DNA of 64,000 bases. It comes from DATLFA01 sp035525225 (GTDB taxonomy: Bacteria > Actinomycetota > Acidimicrobiia > Acidimicrobiales > WLNW01). The stretch is taken from contig DATLFA010000012.1 of the NCBI GenBank assembly GCA_035525225.1, positions 21,225 through 85,224 on the forward strand, in the 5' to 3' direction. Numbering within the stretch: position 1 is the stretch's first letter; each line of letters starts with the position of its first letter. The notes under the pieces were generated by a model, which searched no databases, was not told where the DNA came from, and saw only the letters and a list, made by a program, of their open reading frames with translations. Of this stretch, positions 39,659 through 48,571 are shown piece by piece. Position numbers and translations under genes: made by a program.

Positions 39659-40816
39659 GTGACAAATCCTGGACTCGGCCATCCGGTCATCTCTGCCGAT
39701 GGGCACATCGATCTCCCGCTTCTGCCGCACGATCTGTTCACTGCGCATGCTCCCGCGTCGGTGCGCGGTCGCGTGCCGCGTGTCGAGACACTCGCGGATG
39801 GCCTGCATTGGGTGTGGGGCGACGGCGCCGAGTTGGCGCGCGTCGGCGGCACCGGCCACACCGGTGTGCCGTACACCCGGGGCCAGTCGGCGCGATTCGA
39901 TCGCATGAACGAGACCGGTTTCTGGGACGACGTCGCGGCCGGCGTGATGCATCCGAGCGATCCTCGCCTGCGGGTCGCGGCGCTCGATCGTGACGGTTTG
40001 CTCGGCGAGGTGATCTACGGGGTGCTCGGCGCCGCGAACCGCATCGACGACACGACCGTCCAGGTCGAGGTCATGCGCGCCTACAACGACTGGATGGCCG
40101 ACTTCTGTGCGTTCGCGCCCGATCGGCTCGTCGGTGTGGCGTGCCTGCCGTCGGGCGATCCCGCGGCCGCGGCGGACGAGATCCGTCGTCTCGCCGCTCC
40201 GGGCCAACGCGCGGTCGAGTTGGCGATGACGTATGACCTCATGCCGCTGTGGCGCAGCGAGTTCAACCCGGTGTGGCAAGCGGCAGACGAATGCAACGCC
40301 ATCGTCCACCTGCACACCATCGGCCCGGTCATCGACACCCATTGGGCGACGAACCAGCGGGAGATTCAGTCGTTCGTCGGCACGTGGCTCACGGTGTTCC
40401 AGTTGCGCATGATCGAGCGGCTGGCCGAGTTGATCTTCGGCGGGGTCCTCCACGCGTACCCGCGCATGCGTGTCGTGCTGGGCGAGTCGGGCATCGGCTG
40501 GCTGCCCTACGTGCTCGATCGCATGGACGACGAGTGGCACGAGCGGTTCACCCACCTCGAGCTCACGATGGCGCCGTCGGGATACTGGCGCCGGCAGATG
40601 TTCGCGACCTTCCAGAACGACGAGGCGGGCTTGCTCCTCGCCGACCGCATCGGCGTCGACAACCTGATGTGGGGCAACGATTTCCCGCACGGCGACGGGG
40701 TGTGGCCCGATTCGCACTCCGTGATCGAAAAGCAGTTCGCGCATGTATCGCCCGAGACCCGCCGCACAATCTGCGCCGGCAACGCGGCCAAGCTCTATGG
40801 CTTCGCGCTGGATTGA
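39659..40816 (+). CDS. Amidohydrolase-2 family metal-dependent hydrolase
   Basis: A 385-residue TIM-barrel amidohydrolase. The first metal motif is 'VISADGHIDLP', the barrel His is in 'IVHLHTIGPV', 'VLGESGIGWLPYVLDRMDDE' is the family hallmark, and the distal Asp is in 'WGNDFPHGDGVWPDS'. The GTG at 39659 follows GAGGAG, with the SnoaL-like gene just upstream. It is convergent with another amidohydrolase at 40825. The two share only the general pattern, so they probably act on different substrates. Confidence 0.86.
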   Translation: MTNPGLGHPVISADGHIDLPLLPHDLFTAHAPASVRGRVPRVETLADGLHWVWGDGAELARVGGTGHTGVPYTRGQSARFDRMNETGFWDDVAAGVMHPSDPRLRVAALDRDGLLGEVIYGVLGAANRIDDTTVQVEVMRAYNDWMADFCAFAPDRLVGVACLPSGDPAAAADEIRRLAAPGQRAVELAMTYDLMPLWRSEFNPVWQAADECNAIVHLHTIGPVIDTHWATNQREIQSFVGTWLTVFQLRMIERLAELIFGGVLHAYPRMRVVLGESGIGWLPYVLDRMDDEWHERFTHLELTMAPSGYWRRQMFATFQNDEAGLLLADRIGVDNLMWGNDFPHGDGVWPDSHSVIEKQFAHVSPETRRTICAGNAAKLYGFALD

Positions 40817-40824
40817 TCGGCCAG

Positions 40825-41913
40825 CTACCAGCCGAAGAGACGTTGCGCGTTGGTCGAGAAGATGCGGGTGCGTTGATCGACCGTGATGTCGTCGCGCTCG
40901 GCGACACCGGTGACGCCGTGGGGGAAGTGACAGTCCCAATGGGGATAGTCGCTGGCCCACACCAGCCAGTCGAGGCCGCAGCGCTCGATGGCGTGCGCCA
41001 AGCCGTCTTCGCCTTCGGTCGACACGAACATGCGACCCTCGGCGAAATATGCGCTCGGTGCCTTGTCGATGCTGGGGAACTCTTGCGGGCGGCGCTCCCA
41101 ATGCTCGTCGAGGCGCTCGAGGTAGTAGGGCACCCAACCGACGCCGGCCTCGAGTAGCGACACGCGCAGTTTCTTGAACCGCTCGAGCAGGCCACCGCCG
41201 AGGATGGTCGTGCACGCGAACATCAAGTTGAACGGGAACTCCAGCGCATGCAGTTGTGCGTACGAGTCGACGAAGTTCTTGTAGGCGAACCGTCCGCCGC
41301 CGGCGTGGAAACCGACGGGTACATCCAACGACTCCGCGAGCTCGTAGAGCGGGAAGTTCTCGGGGTCGTCGGCGTTGCGCTCACCGAGCGCGCAGGGCAT
41401 GGTGATCGAGGCGAAGCCGAGGTCGCGCACACTTCGCTCGGCTTCGAGGCACGCATCGTCGATCCATTTCAGCGGCAGCGCCGGCGTGCCCTTCAGCCGG
41501 CTGGGGTCGGCCGAGCAGTAGTCGGCCAGCCAATCGTTGTAGGCGCGGCAGCAGGCGTTACTGAGTTCACGATCTTCCATCGAATGGAAACCGAGACTGA
41601 CGACGCCGTAGAGCACTGCGATGTCGATGCCTTCGAGGTCCATGTCCTCGAGGCGCAGTTTGGGGTCGACGGCGCCCTCGCGATGCACCGCCGATTCGCG
41701 CATGCCTTCGGGCACCCATGCGCCGCGGCCCGTACCGGGCGGTATCACACGACCTTCGAGGGAATAGCGCGTCGTGCCGCGCTCGTCTCGAATGAGTCGA
41801 GGACGGCGATCGTGGAATCGCGTCGGGAGGTAGCGCTCCCACAATTCGTCGGGCTCGAAGGTGTGGCCGTCGACGTCGATGACCAAATGATCGACGATTC
41901 CCCCTGCAACCAT
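40825..41913 (-). CDS. Amidohydrolase-2 family metal-dependent hydrolase
   Basis: A 362-residue TIM-barrel amidohydrolase. 'VIDVDGHTFEP' carries the first metal motif, 'VPVGFHAGGGRF' the barrel His, 'SLLEAGVGWVPYYLERLDEH' is the hallmark segment and 'WASDYPHWDCHFP' holds the last Asp. The ATG at 41913 follows GGGGAGG. It is divergent from the luciferase-like gene at 41998 across 84 bases, so both may answer to one regulator. Substrate unknown. Confidence 0.86.
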   Translation of the reverse strand: MVAGGIVDHLVIDVDGHTFEPDELWERYLPTRFHDRRPRLIRDERGTTRYSLEGRVIPPGTGRGAWVPEGMRESAVHREGAVDPKLRLEDMDLEGIDIAVLYGVVSLGFHSMEDRELSNACCRAYNDWLADYCSADPSRLKGTPALPLKWIDDACLEAERSVRDLGFASITMPCALGERNADDPENFPLYELAESLDVPVGFHAGGGRFAYKNFVDSYAQLHALEFPFNLMFACTTILGGGLLERFKKLRVSLLEAGVGWVPYYLERLDEHWERRPQEFPSIDKAPSAYFAEGRMFVSTEGEDGLAHAIERCGLDWLVWASDYPHWDCHFPHGVTGVAERDDITVDQRTRIFSTNAQRLFGW

Positions 41914-41997
41914 CGCTGCCTCCCCGGTTGGACCGAACGAACGCTACCCGAGGGAGAGCGGGTAAGGTGCGGCCCGAATCTGCTCGGAGGGTTCACG

Positions 41998-42906
41998 ATG
42001 GGGGACATCAAGCTCGGGATAATGCCCGCGTTCAAAGACGGCGTGATCACCGACCCGCGCTGGTGTCATGAGTTCGCCGAGATGGTCGAAGCCGAAGGCG
42101 TCGAGTCGATCTGGACGGTCGAGCACGTCGTCGTGGCCAAGGACTATGAGCCGCGCTATTCCTACTCTGAATCCGGTCGCATGCCCGGCGCGCCAGGGTC
42201 AGGCACGGTGATGCCTGATCCGTTGGAGACACTGGCGTTCTTCGCCGCCTGCACCGAGCGGGTGCGGTTGGGCACCGCGGTGTTGGTGCTCACGCTGCAT
42301 CAGCCCGCAGTGGTCGCCAAGCGGGTCGCGACGATCGACAATCTGTCGAGGGGGCGAGTCAGCCTTGGCGTCGGCAGCGGGTGGCAGATCGAGGAATACC
42401 GCGCCTGCGGAGTTCCCTACGAGGGGCGGGGTCGCCGCCTCGACGACGCCATCGTCGCGCTGCGCGAATTGTGGCAGCCCGGCTACCGCACGCATCGCGG
42501 CGAGTTCTTCGAGTTCGTCGACTGCGAGAGCTTGCCCGCGCCGGTGCAAGCCGGTGGTCCTCCGATCATCATCGGCGGATCCACCGAGATCGCCGCGCGG
42601 CGCGCCGGCCGGCTCGGTGACGGCTTCTATCCGTATGTCATCTCGCCCGAAGATCTCGCCACGCGTATCGAGACCATCCACCAGACGGCGCGCGATCATG
42701 GGCGCGATCCCGCCGCGATCGAGATCACGGTGTGGCCCGGCAGTTGGAAGCCGGGGTCGACGCTCGATCTCGACGTGGTGCGTCGCTTCACCGAGGTCGG
42801 CGCACATCGCATGACGATGTCCGCGCAAGAGTCCGGAGCCACCGAGGTCGCGCAGATCCGTGATCTCGTGCGCCGGGTGCAAGACGAGATCATTTCCAAC
42901 CTCTAG
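41998..42906 (+). CDS. Luciferase-like (F420-type) oxidoreductase
   Basis: A 302-residue luciferase-like protein of the F420-dependent TIGR03619-like group. 'SIWTVEHVVVAKDYEPRYSY', 'SRGRVSLGVGSGWQIEEYRA' and 'PIIIGGSTEIAARRAGRLGD' are typical. The ATG at 41998 follows TCGGAGGG. Downstream genes on the same strand encode a metallo-beta-lactamase-fold hydrolase and a Baeyer-Villiger-type monooxygenase, a plausible oxidation-hydrolysis set. F420 use is inferred from the family only. Confidence 0.85.
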   Translation: MGDIKLGIMPAFKDGVITDPRWCHEFAEMVEAEGVESIWTVEHVVVAKDYEPRYSYSESGRMPGAPGSGTVMPDPLETLAFFAACTERVRLGTAVLVLTLHQPAVVAKRVATIDNLSRGRVSLGVGSGWQIEEYRACGVPYEGRGRRLDDAIVALRELWQPGYRTHRGEFFEFVDCESLPAPVQAGGPPIIIGGSTEIAARRAGRLGDGFYPYVISPEDLATRIETIHQTARDHGRDPAAIEITVWPGSWKPGSTLDLDVVRRFTEVGAHRMTMSAQESGATEVAQIRDLVRRVQDEIISNL

Positions 42907-42920
42907 CCGCCGAAGGCGGC

Positions 42921-42946
42921 GGGCCCGAGCGGCCCTCAGAGCGGGA
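42921..42946. repeat. Dispersed repeat B, copy 4
   Basis: GGGCCCGAGCGGCCC followed by TCAGAGCGGGA, lying between the luciferase-like stop (42906) and the hydrolase start (42964). It ends about 10 bases before the hydrolase ribosome site GAAAGGGG. A GCCGCCGAAGGCGGC hairpin (42907-42921) directly precedes it. Confidence 0.6.
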
Positions 42947-42963
42947 CACGAAAGGGGCTACAC

Positions 42964-43818
42964 ATGCAATGGCAGGTCGGTGACGTCAGCATCACGCTGG
43001 TTCGACAGCACATGGCCGCGGTCGACGCCGCGGGAATGTTTCCCGGCTCGAACGCAGAAGAGATCATCGCTGCGAACGCCGACTGGTTGAAGCCGCACTT
43101 CGTCGACGAAAACGGCACGTTGCCGCTCTCGATCCACGCGCTCGTCGTCACGTCGATGGGCAAGACCATCGTCGTCGACACGTGCCTCGGCAATCGACCC
43201 GTCGCGGGCTTCGAGGCGATGTCGCATCTCGGCGATCAGTTCCTGCACGACTTTGCCGCGGCCGGTTTCTCGGTCGACGGTGTCGACCTCGTGGCCTGCA
43301 CCCATCTCCACTTCGACCACGTCGGGTTCAACACGGTGTTCGTCGACGGCAAGTGGGTGCCGACATTCCCCAATGCGCGCTACCTGTTCGGTCGCATCGA
43401 GTACGAACACTGGGACGCGGGCAACATCGGGGCGGCGGTCACGTTCGGCGACGCTGTGCGGCCGGTGTTCGAGGCCGGTTTCGCCGACCTTGTCGACACC
43501 GATCACCAGATCACCGACGAGGTCCGCTTCGCTCCGACGCCGGGGCACACGCCGGGGCACGTGAGCGTGCAGATCGAATCGAAGGGTCAACGGGCAGTGA
43601 TCACCGGCGACATGATGCATCACCCGATCCAGATCGCCAATGGGGCCATCGACTGGGCGATGTCCGCCGACGTCGATTCGCCAACGGCGGCGCATTCCCG
43701 CCACTCGTTCCGGGGCGATGTCGCCGATCAACCGGTACTGGTGATCGGCACGCACTTCGGCCCGCCCACCGCCGGTCACATCAAGAAGGTCAACGGCAAC
43801 TACCGTCTCGTCGTCTGA
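42964..43818 (+). CDS. Metallo-beta-lactamase-fold hydrolase
   Basis: A 284-residue MBL-fold hydrolase. The metal motif HxHxDH is 'THLHFDHVG' (about residues 112-120), further ligands are His in 'PGHTPGHVS' and Asp in 'ITGDMMHH', and the last His in 'GTHFGPPTAG'. It resembles quorum-quenching lactonase-like and arylsulfatase-like MBL proteins, with 'VDTCLGNRPV' before the metal site. The ATG follows GAAAGGGG. As neighbour to a Baeyer-Villiger-type enzyme it could open the lactone or ester that such an enzyme makes; this is inference. Confidence 0.86.
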   Translation: MQWQVGDVSITLVRQHMAAVDAAGMFPGSNAEEIIAANADWLKPHFVDENGTLPLSIHALVVTSMGKTIVVDTCLGNRPVAGFEAMSHLGDQFLHDFAAAGFSVDGVDLVACTHLHFDHVGFNTVFVDGKWVPTFPNARYLFGRIEYEHWDAGNIGAAVTFGDAVRPVFEAGFADLVDTDHQITDEVRFAPTPGHTPGHVSVQIESKGQRAVITGDMMHHPIQIANGAIDWAMSADVDSPTAAHSRHSFRGDVADQPVLVIGTHFGPPTAGHIKKVNGNYRLVV

Positions 43819-43832
43819 CGAGCGAGTGCAGC

Positions 43833-45767
43833 ATGAGGAATCCACACGCGGGTACACCGTTCAGCGACGACGACCACGCGATCGCAGTCGCGCTCCGAGA
43901 CGTGGCAGTGCCGGCGCTGTTGTGCTCGCTCGTGCACATGACCGGCGACCCGTCGTGGGTGCGGGAGCGCGCACTGCGACAAATGCCCTCGTCGCTCGAC
44001 TACCAGTGCGGGCTCAACGCCGACGAACAAGCCGACATCCGCCGCCGCGCGGCGCCGGTGATCGCCGCGTACCGCGACGGCGGCTGCGAACCGGCCCTGC
44101 TGTCAGACACGCTGCTGCACGAGATGATGTCGTTCCTCGCGTGCAAGCCGGTGCTCGGTCGCCTCGCCGCGATGATGTTCGAGGACATGCAGTTCACCGG
44201 CGCGGACAGCCGGGCGATCACGTGGGGCGACGAAATTCCCCCCGACGTCAGGGCGGCGTCGCCGGTCGTCGTGATCGGCTGTGGCGAGTCGGGCATCCTC
44301 GCCGGCATCCGCCTGTCGCAAGCCGGGCTGCCATTCACCATCGTCGACAAGAACGATGGTCCCGGCGGCACGTGGTGGGAGAATCGCTACCCCGGTGCCC
44401 GCGTCGACGTCGGAAGCCATCAGTACTGCTACTCATTCGAGCCCGCGTACCATTGGAGCCAGTACTACTGCGAGCAGCCCGAGCTGCGCGATTACTTCGA
44501 AGGGGTCGTCGAGAAGTACGGACTGCGGCGGCATTGCCGCTTTGCCAGGACCGTCACCAGCGTCGTGTGGGACGAGAAGGTCGCGCTGTGGCACGTGACG
44601 GTGCAGGGCCCCGACGGTACCGCCGAGACGATCGATGCTCCGTTCGTGATCAGCGCCGTCGGTTCGCTGAACCTGACGCACATTCCGGAGATCCCCGGCA
44701 TGGAGACCTTCGCCGGTCCGTCGTTCCACTCGGCGCGCTGGCCCGACGATCTCGACATCACCGGCAGCCGCTTCGCGCTCATCGGCGCCGGCGCGAGCGG
44801 GTTCCAGATCGCGCCGACGATCGCGGACCAGGTTGGGCAGCTGACGATCTACCAGCGCACGGCACAATGGATCAGCTACAACCCCGTGTACCGCTCCAAG
44901 GTGCCCGCCGGCGATCACTGGGCGCTGCGTCACCTGCCGTTCTACGCGCGGTGGTTCCGCTTCATGATGACCTATCCCGGCATTGCGTTCGGCACCGATT
45001 CGCACCGCCGCGATCCGGAGTACGACGACAGCGACGGCATGGCGATCAACGACACCAACGCCGCCCGTCGCGTGCAGCAAGAGGCGTGGATCCGCGCGCA
45101 GCTCGACGGGCGCGCCGATCTGATCGACAAATCGATCCCGGACTATCCCGCCGGTGGCAAGCGCCCCTTGCAGGACGACGGTTTCTGGCTGCAATGCCTG
45201 CGTAAGCCCAATGTCGAGCTGGTGCGCACCGGTATCGACCGCATCGTCGCCGACGGCGTCGTCACCGTCGACGGCACGCATCGCCCGGCTGACGTCATCT
45301 GCTACGCCACCGGCTTCCGCCACAACGAATTCCTGGCGCCGATGGCGGTGATCGGTCGCAACGGGATCTCACTGCGCGACCAATGGGGCGATGAACCCAC
45401 CGCGTATCTCGGCGTCACCATGCCCAACTTTCCGAACCTGTTCTGCCTGTACGGCGCGGGGACGAATCTCGCGCACAGCGCGAGCTTGTTCTTCCACTCC
45501 GAGTACCAGGCCAGTCATGCGCTGGAGGTGATCCGCCGCGTGCTCACGAGTGGCTCGCGCTCGGCCGAGGTGCGCCGCGAGGTGCACGACCGCTACGCCG
45601 AGTGGCACCAGAGCGAGATCAGCCAGCTCGTGTGGGCGCACCCTTCGATCAAGCACAGCCACTACAAGAACCCGCAGGGCAAGGTGTACACGCTGTCGCC
45701 CTGGCCGATCGATCAGTACTGGGAACTCACCTTGGAACTCGACCCCGACGCGTACGAGCTGCGTTGA
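43833..45767 (+). CDS. Baeyer-Villiger-type FAD/NADPH monooxygenase
   Basis: A 644-residue class B flavin monooxygenase. Residues 1-140 are an extra N-terminal domain. FAD binds at 'VVVIGCGESGILAGIRL' and NADPH at 'ALIGAGASGFQIAPTI'. Between them is the BVMO fingerprint as 'FAGPSFHSARWP' (FxGxxxHxxxW). 'VDVGSHQYCYSFEP' and 'CYATGFRHNEFL' also fit. The long N-terminal extension is like that of cyclopentadecanone/steroid-type BVMOs. It turns a ketone into an ester or lactone with O2. The ATG at 43833 is 15 bases after the hydrolase stop. Confidence 0.9.
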   Translation: MRNPHAGTPFSDDDHAIAVALRDVAVPALLCSLVHMTGDPSWVRERALRQMPSSLDYQCGLNADEQADIRRRAAPVIAAYRDGGCEPALLSDTLLHEMMSFLACKPVLGRLAAMMFEDMQFTGADSRAITWGDEIPPDVRAASPVVVIGCGESGILAGIRLSQAGLPFTIVDKNDGPGGTWWENRYPGARVDVGSHQYCYSFEPAYHWSQYYCEQPELRDYFEGVVEKYGLRRHCRFARTVTSVVWDEKVALWHVTVQGPDGTAETIDAPFVISAVGSLNLTHIPEIPGMETFAGPSFHSARWPDDLDITGSRFALIGAGASGFQIAPTIADQVGQLTIYQRTAQWISYNPVYRSKVPAGDHWALRHLPFYARWFRFMMTYPGIAFGTDSHRRDPEYDDSDGMAINDTNAARRVQQEAWIRAQLDGRADLIDKSIPDYPAGGKRPLQDDGFWLQCLRKPNVELVRTGIDRIVADGVVTVDGTHRPADVICYATGFRHNEFLAPMAVIGRNGISLRDQWGDEPTAYLGVTMPNFPNLFCLYGAGTNLAHSASLFFHSEYQASHALEVIRRVLTSGSRSAEVRREVHDRYAEWHQSEISQLVWAHPSIKHSHYKNPQGKVYTLSPWPIDQYWELTLELDPDAYELR

Positions 45768-46388
45768 TCAGAGTGGTTCGAGGGTGTCGGGCTCGGTGTG
45801 CAGGTGCGCCTCCTCGTTGAGCGTTTTCACCACCCACCGATCGTTCCACTCGCTCTTGACCACGCGGGAGATGCTCGTATAGCCCGGTGTGAAGAAGAAC
45901 ATCTGCGGCATGTCGAGGACGCTGGCGACGATGGCGTTGATGGTGCCGCCGTGCGACACGATGGCGATGCGCTTGCCGTGGTGACGCTCGAGCAGATCGA
46001 GTTGCGCCGCGATCACTTCTTTGCGGAACTCGGCGGGATCTTGATAGCCGAGACCGGCCCAGTCGCGGTTGCGCATCTTCTCGAGGATGTGCTTGTGCCG
46101 CTCGTCCTGGAGGTCTTCGACAGGGATGTACGCCCGTGACTGTTTGTCGAGCTCGGCGAAGCCTTCGACGACCTCGGGTTCGAGCCCGAGTTGTTCGGCC
46201 AGCGGCGACGCGGTCTCACGGGCCCGGCGCTTGGGACTGACCGCGATGTGGTCGATGGCTTCGTTGGCCAGCCAGCGGGCCATGCGCCGCGATTGCGCCC
46301 AGCCGAGCGGCGTCAACCCCGGGTCGGCATATCCGTCGGTGACCTGTTGCAGTTCGGGGCGAGCGTGGCGGATGAGGATCAGCTCCAT
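45768..46388 (-). CDS. Histidine phosphatase-family protein
   Basis: A 206-residue phosphoglycerate-mutase-like phosphatase. The phospho-accepting His is in 'LILIRHARPEL' (residues 3-13, RHA), a second Arg pair is in 'SPKRRARETA', Glu in 'FAELDKQ' and the second His in 'IVSHGGTINA'. Small-molecule or protein phosphatase activity is expected; the substrate is unknown. Its stop directly abuts the monooxygenase stop (convergent), and its ATG at 46388 faces the bicupin gene. A longer frame upstream is unsupported. Confidence 0.88.
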   Translation of the reverse strand: MELILIRHARPELQQVTDGYADPGLTPLGWAQSRRMARWLANEAIDHIAVSPKRRARETASPLAEQLGLEPEVVEGFAELDKQSRAYIPVEDLQDERHKHILEKMRNRDWAGLGYQDPAEFRKEVIAAQLDLLERHHGKRIAIVSHGGTINAIVASVLDMPQMFFFTPGYTSISRVVKSEWNDRWVVKTLNEEAHLHTEPDTLEPL

Positions 46389-46454
46389 ATGGGCAGAGAC
46401 GGTAGCGTCGGACCGCGCGGTCGCCACCAGTCCTGCGCAGTGGGAGTACGGCAC

Positions 46455-47564
46455 ATGGTTTTCTCGGTGCGACGGATCGTGACCGGCGTCGACGCGGATG
46501 GTCAGGCGATATTCGTGAGCGATGGTCCGCCGCCGCGGCTGATCGAAGCGCCGACGGGCATAGCCGTGGCCGATCTGTGGAACCTGTTCGCGCCGCCCGA
46601 TGACCCGAGCGCCGGAGGCGACCTGTCGGCGGGACCGATCGAGCTCGAACCCAAACCCGGTGGGTTGTGGTGGCGGCTCATTCGCTTCCCGCTGGCCGAC
46701 ACGTCGTTGCCGCGCGAGCAGCAGTTCGTGGTGAACGCGCACGACGATCGGTTTTCGAAGGACAAGCCGGGCATGCATCGCACCGACTCGATCGATCTCA
46801 TGCTGGTCGTCGACGGCCGCATCGAGCTCGAGGTCGATGATGCGACGTGCGAGCTCGGGTCAGGTGACTGCGTCGTGCAGCGCGGCACCATGCATCGCTG
46901 GCGCGTCATCGGCGACGGACCGTGCACCTATCTCACCGCAATGCTCGCAACCGATCCCGATGCGACGCCACCGACGATCGACCTCGCGCCCCGAACGACC
47001 GCGCGGTCCACCGGTCACGGCCCCCGTCGGGTGGTGACCGGTGTCGATCCGCACGGACGATCGATCATCCTCAGCGACGGTGAGGCACCGGCGACGGTGG
47101 TGTACGAACACGGCGCCGGGATGATGTACAGCCAGCTGTGGGAAACCGGTGGAGCGATCGCGCATCCGCTGCAGGGCGGCGACACCCCCGCGCCGTATTT
47201 GCAACTCGACCCGCTCGGTATGGGTGTGTCGTGGAAGTACCTGGTCATCCCACCGGACTCCGCCCGGCGCACCATCGATGGCCCGAAACTGCGCGCCGAG
47301 ATGCAGGCGGTCGCGTCGGGCATGGCCACGACCGGGCATCACGACCCCAACGATCCCGGCAACCATCGCACCGACACCATCGATCTCGACTACATCCTCG
47401 AAGGCGACGTCGAGCTCGAACTGCCGGGTCACGGCTCGGTGCGGCTGGGGCCCGGTGACTGTGTCGTGCAACGGGGCAATTGGCACAAGTGGCACAACCG
47501 CGGCGACACGCCGATGCGGATGATCGCCATACTCGTAGGTGCACCGATCGGAGGCCGGCGATGA
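46455..47564 (+). CDS. Duplicated cupin-domain protein
   Basis: A 369-residue protein built of two similar halves. Each half begins 'RRIVTGVDADG' / 'RRVVTGVDPHG', has a shared 'SDG' segment, then 'MHRTDSIDLMLVVDGRIELE' / 'NHRTDTIDLDYILEGDVELE', and ends with 'GDCVVQRGTMHRW' / 'GDCVVQRGNWHKW'. The His of the last motif is the main metal or ligand candidate. Tandem cupins of this type are common in gentisate-like oxygenases, but the usual His-His-Glu triad is incomplete here. The next gene overlaps its stop (ATGA), so they are coupled. Confidence 0.84.
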   Translation: MVFSVRRIVTGVDADGQAIFVSDGPPPRLIEAPTGIAVADLWNLFAPPDDPSAGGDLSAGPIELEPKPGGLWWRLIRFPLADTSLPREQQFVVNAHDDRFSKDKPGMHRTDSIDLMLVVDGRIELEVDDATCELGSGDCVVQRGTMHRWRVIGDGPCTYLTAMLATDPDATPPTIDLAPRTTARSTGHGPRRVVTGVDPHGRSIILSDGEAPATVVYEHGAGMMYSQLWETGGAIAHPLQGGDTPAPYLQLDPLGMGVSWKYLVIPPDSARRTIDGPKLRAEMQAVASGMATTGHHDPNDPGNHRTDTIDLDYILEGDVELELPGHGSVRLGPGDCVVQRGNWHKWHNRGDTPMRMIAILVGAPIGGRR

Positions 47565-48070
47565 CACGCGACGAATACCTCGACATGTTGATCGCCAAAG
47601 ATCAGATACGCGTCGTGATCAACGATCTCGCCCGCGGCACCGATCGACTCGATCGTGATCTGATGGCGTCGTGTTATTGGCCCGACGGCTATGACGACCA
47701 CAACTCCTTTCGTGGCAATGGCGACGACTTCGCCGACTGGGTGTTGCGTGCGCTCTCCCATTTCGCCGCGACGCACCATTTCCTCGGACAGTGCCGCATC
47801 GAGGTCGACGGCGACGCCGCGCACTGCGAGACCTACTGCGACGCGCACCACATCTCGCGCGCCGATGCCGACGGCAAGGTCGTCGACATGGCGATGGGCC
47901 TGCGGTATGTCGACCGCTTCGAGCGGCGCGACGGCGTCTGGAAGATCAAGAAGCGAGTCTGCGCGTTCGACTGGACGTACTACGTCGATGCCGACCGGTC
48001 GTGGGCGTTCGGCGACGACTTCTGTGTCGGCGCGCGCGACAAGTCCGACATCACCTACACGCGGTTCTGA
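47561..48070 (+). CDS. SnoaL/NTF2-like protein
   Basis: A 169-residue SnoaL_4-type protein: 'AKDQIRVVINDLARGTDRLD', 'LMASCYWPDGYDDHNSF', 'HFLGQCRIEVDGD' and 'RYVDRFERRDGVWKIKKRVC'. The closing segment 'FDWTYYVDADRSW' is typical of a group found with aromatic-ring or steroid catabolism genes. The ATG at 47561 overlaps the bicupin stop (ATGA). The gene downstream begins one base after its stop codon, so the three genes form one operon. Confidence 0.82.
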   Translation: MTRDEYLDMLIAKDQIRVVINDLARGTDRLDRDLMASCYWPDGYDDHNSFRGNGDDFADWVLRALSHFAATHHFLGQCRIEVDGDAAHCETYCDAHHISRADADGKVVDMAMGLRYVDRFERRDGVWKIKKRVCAFDWTYYVDADRSWAFGDDFCVGARDKSDITYTRF

Positions 48071-48071
48071 C

Positions 48072-48557
48072 ATGGCAGTCGACCGTCAGATGATCGAGTT
48101 CACGCCGGGCGACATCGACGCGGTCGTCGAGCACGTGGCGGTGGTGATCGAGCGGGGCCAAGGATGGCTCAACATCGAGCCCATCGTCGGCGAGGTGGCC
48201 ATGGACGAGATTCGCCGCAGCGCGCCACCCGCGATCGTGCGCGTGTTCTCGGGGAGGGGCGGCAAGATCCCCTTCGGCACGTTCGTCCCCGGCGACCATC
48301 GCAAGGACGGCCTGGGTCAAGTCGGGCTCGAGCACAGTGCCGGTCCGCGCGCGATGCAGCAAATACGCGACGCCGGCATTGCATTGCCCGCCGGTTGGCG
48401 CATGCGCCAAGACCACGGCAAGCGGGGCATCGTGTGCGACGTGCCGCGCGACGAGAACCCGGCCGTCATCGTGCGGTGGATCCTCGACGCGTCGGTGCAG
48501 CTCTGTGAGATCGATCTCACCGGATGGTGGACGGCGGTGATCAGCTCGCCGGAATGA
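48072..48557 (+). CDS. Protein of unknown function (161 residues)
   Basis: I do not recognise this protein. It is soluble, with no signal peptide or membrane segment. Notable segments are 'FTPGDIDAVVEHVAVVIERG', 'RVFSGRGGKIPFGTFVPGDHR' and 'LDASVQLCEIDLTGWWTAVI'. Its ATG at 48072 lies one base after the SnoaL-like stop, so it is part of that operon. The frame is clean and ends 14 bases before the convergent acyl-CoA ligase stop. A role with the bicupin and SnoaL-like proteins is likely by position only. Confidence 0.7.
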   Translation: MAVDRQMIEFTPGDIDAVVEHVAVVIERGQGWLNIEPIVGEVAMDEIRRSAPPAIVRVFSGRGGKIPFGTFVPGDHRKDGLGQVGLEHSAGPRAMQQIRDAGIALPAGWRMRQDHGKRGIVCDVPRDENPAVIVRWILDASVQLCEIDLTGWWTAVISSPE

Positions 48558-48571
48558 TCAGTTGGCAGAGC

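Noticed and set aside
38618..41215. An 865-codon minus-strand frame covering several genes
   Set aside because: It crosses the plus-strand amidohydrolase and SnoaL-like genes and the UGSC partner in a different frame; its translation has no domain.
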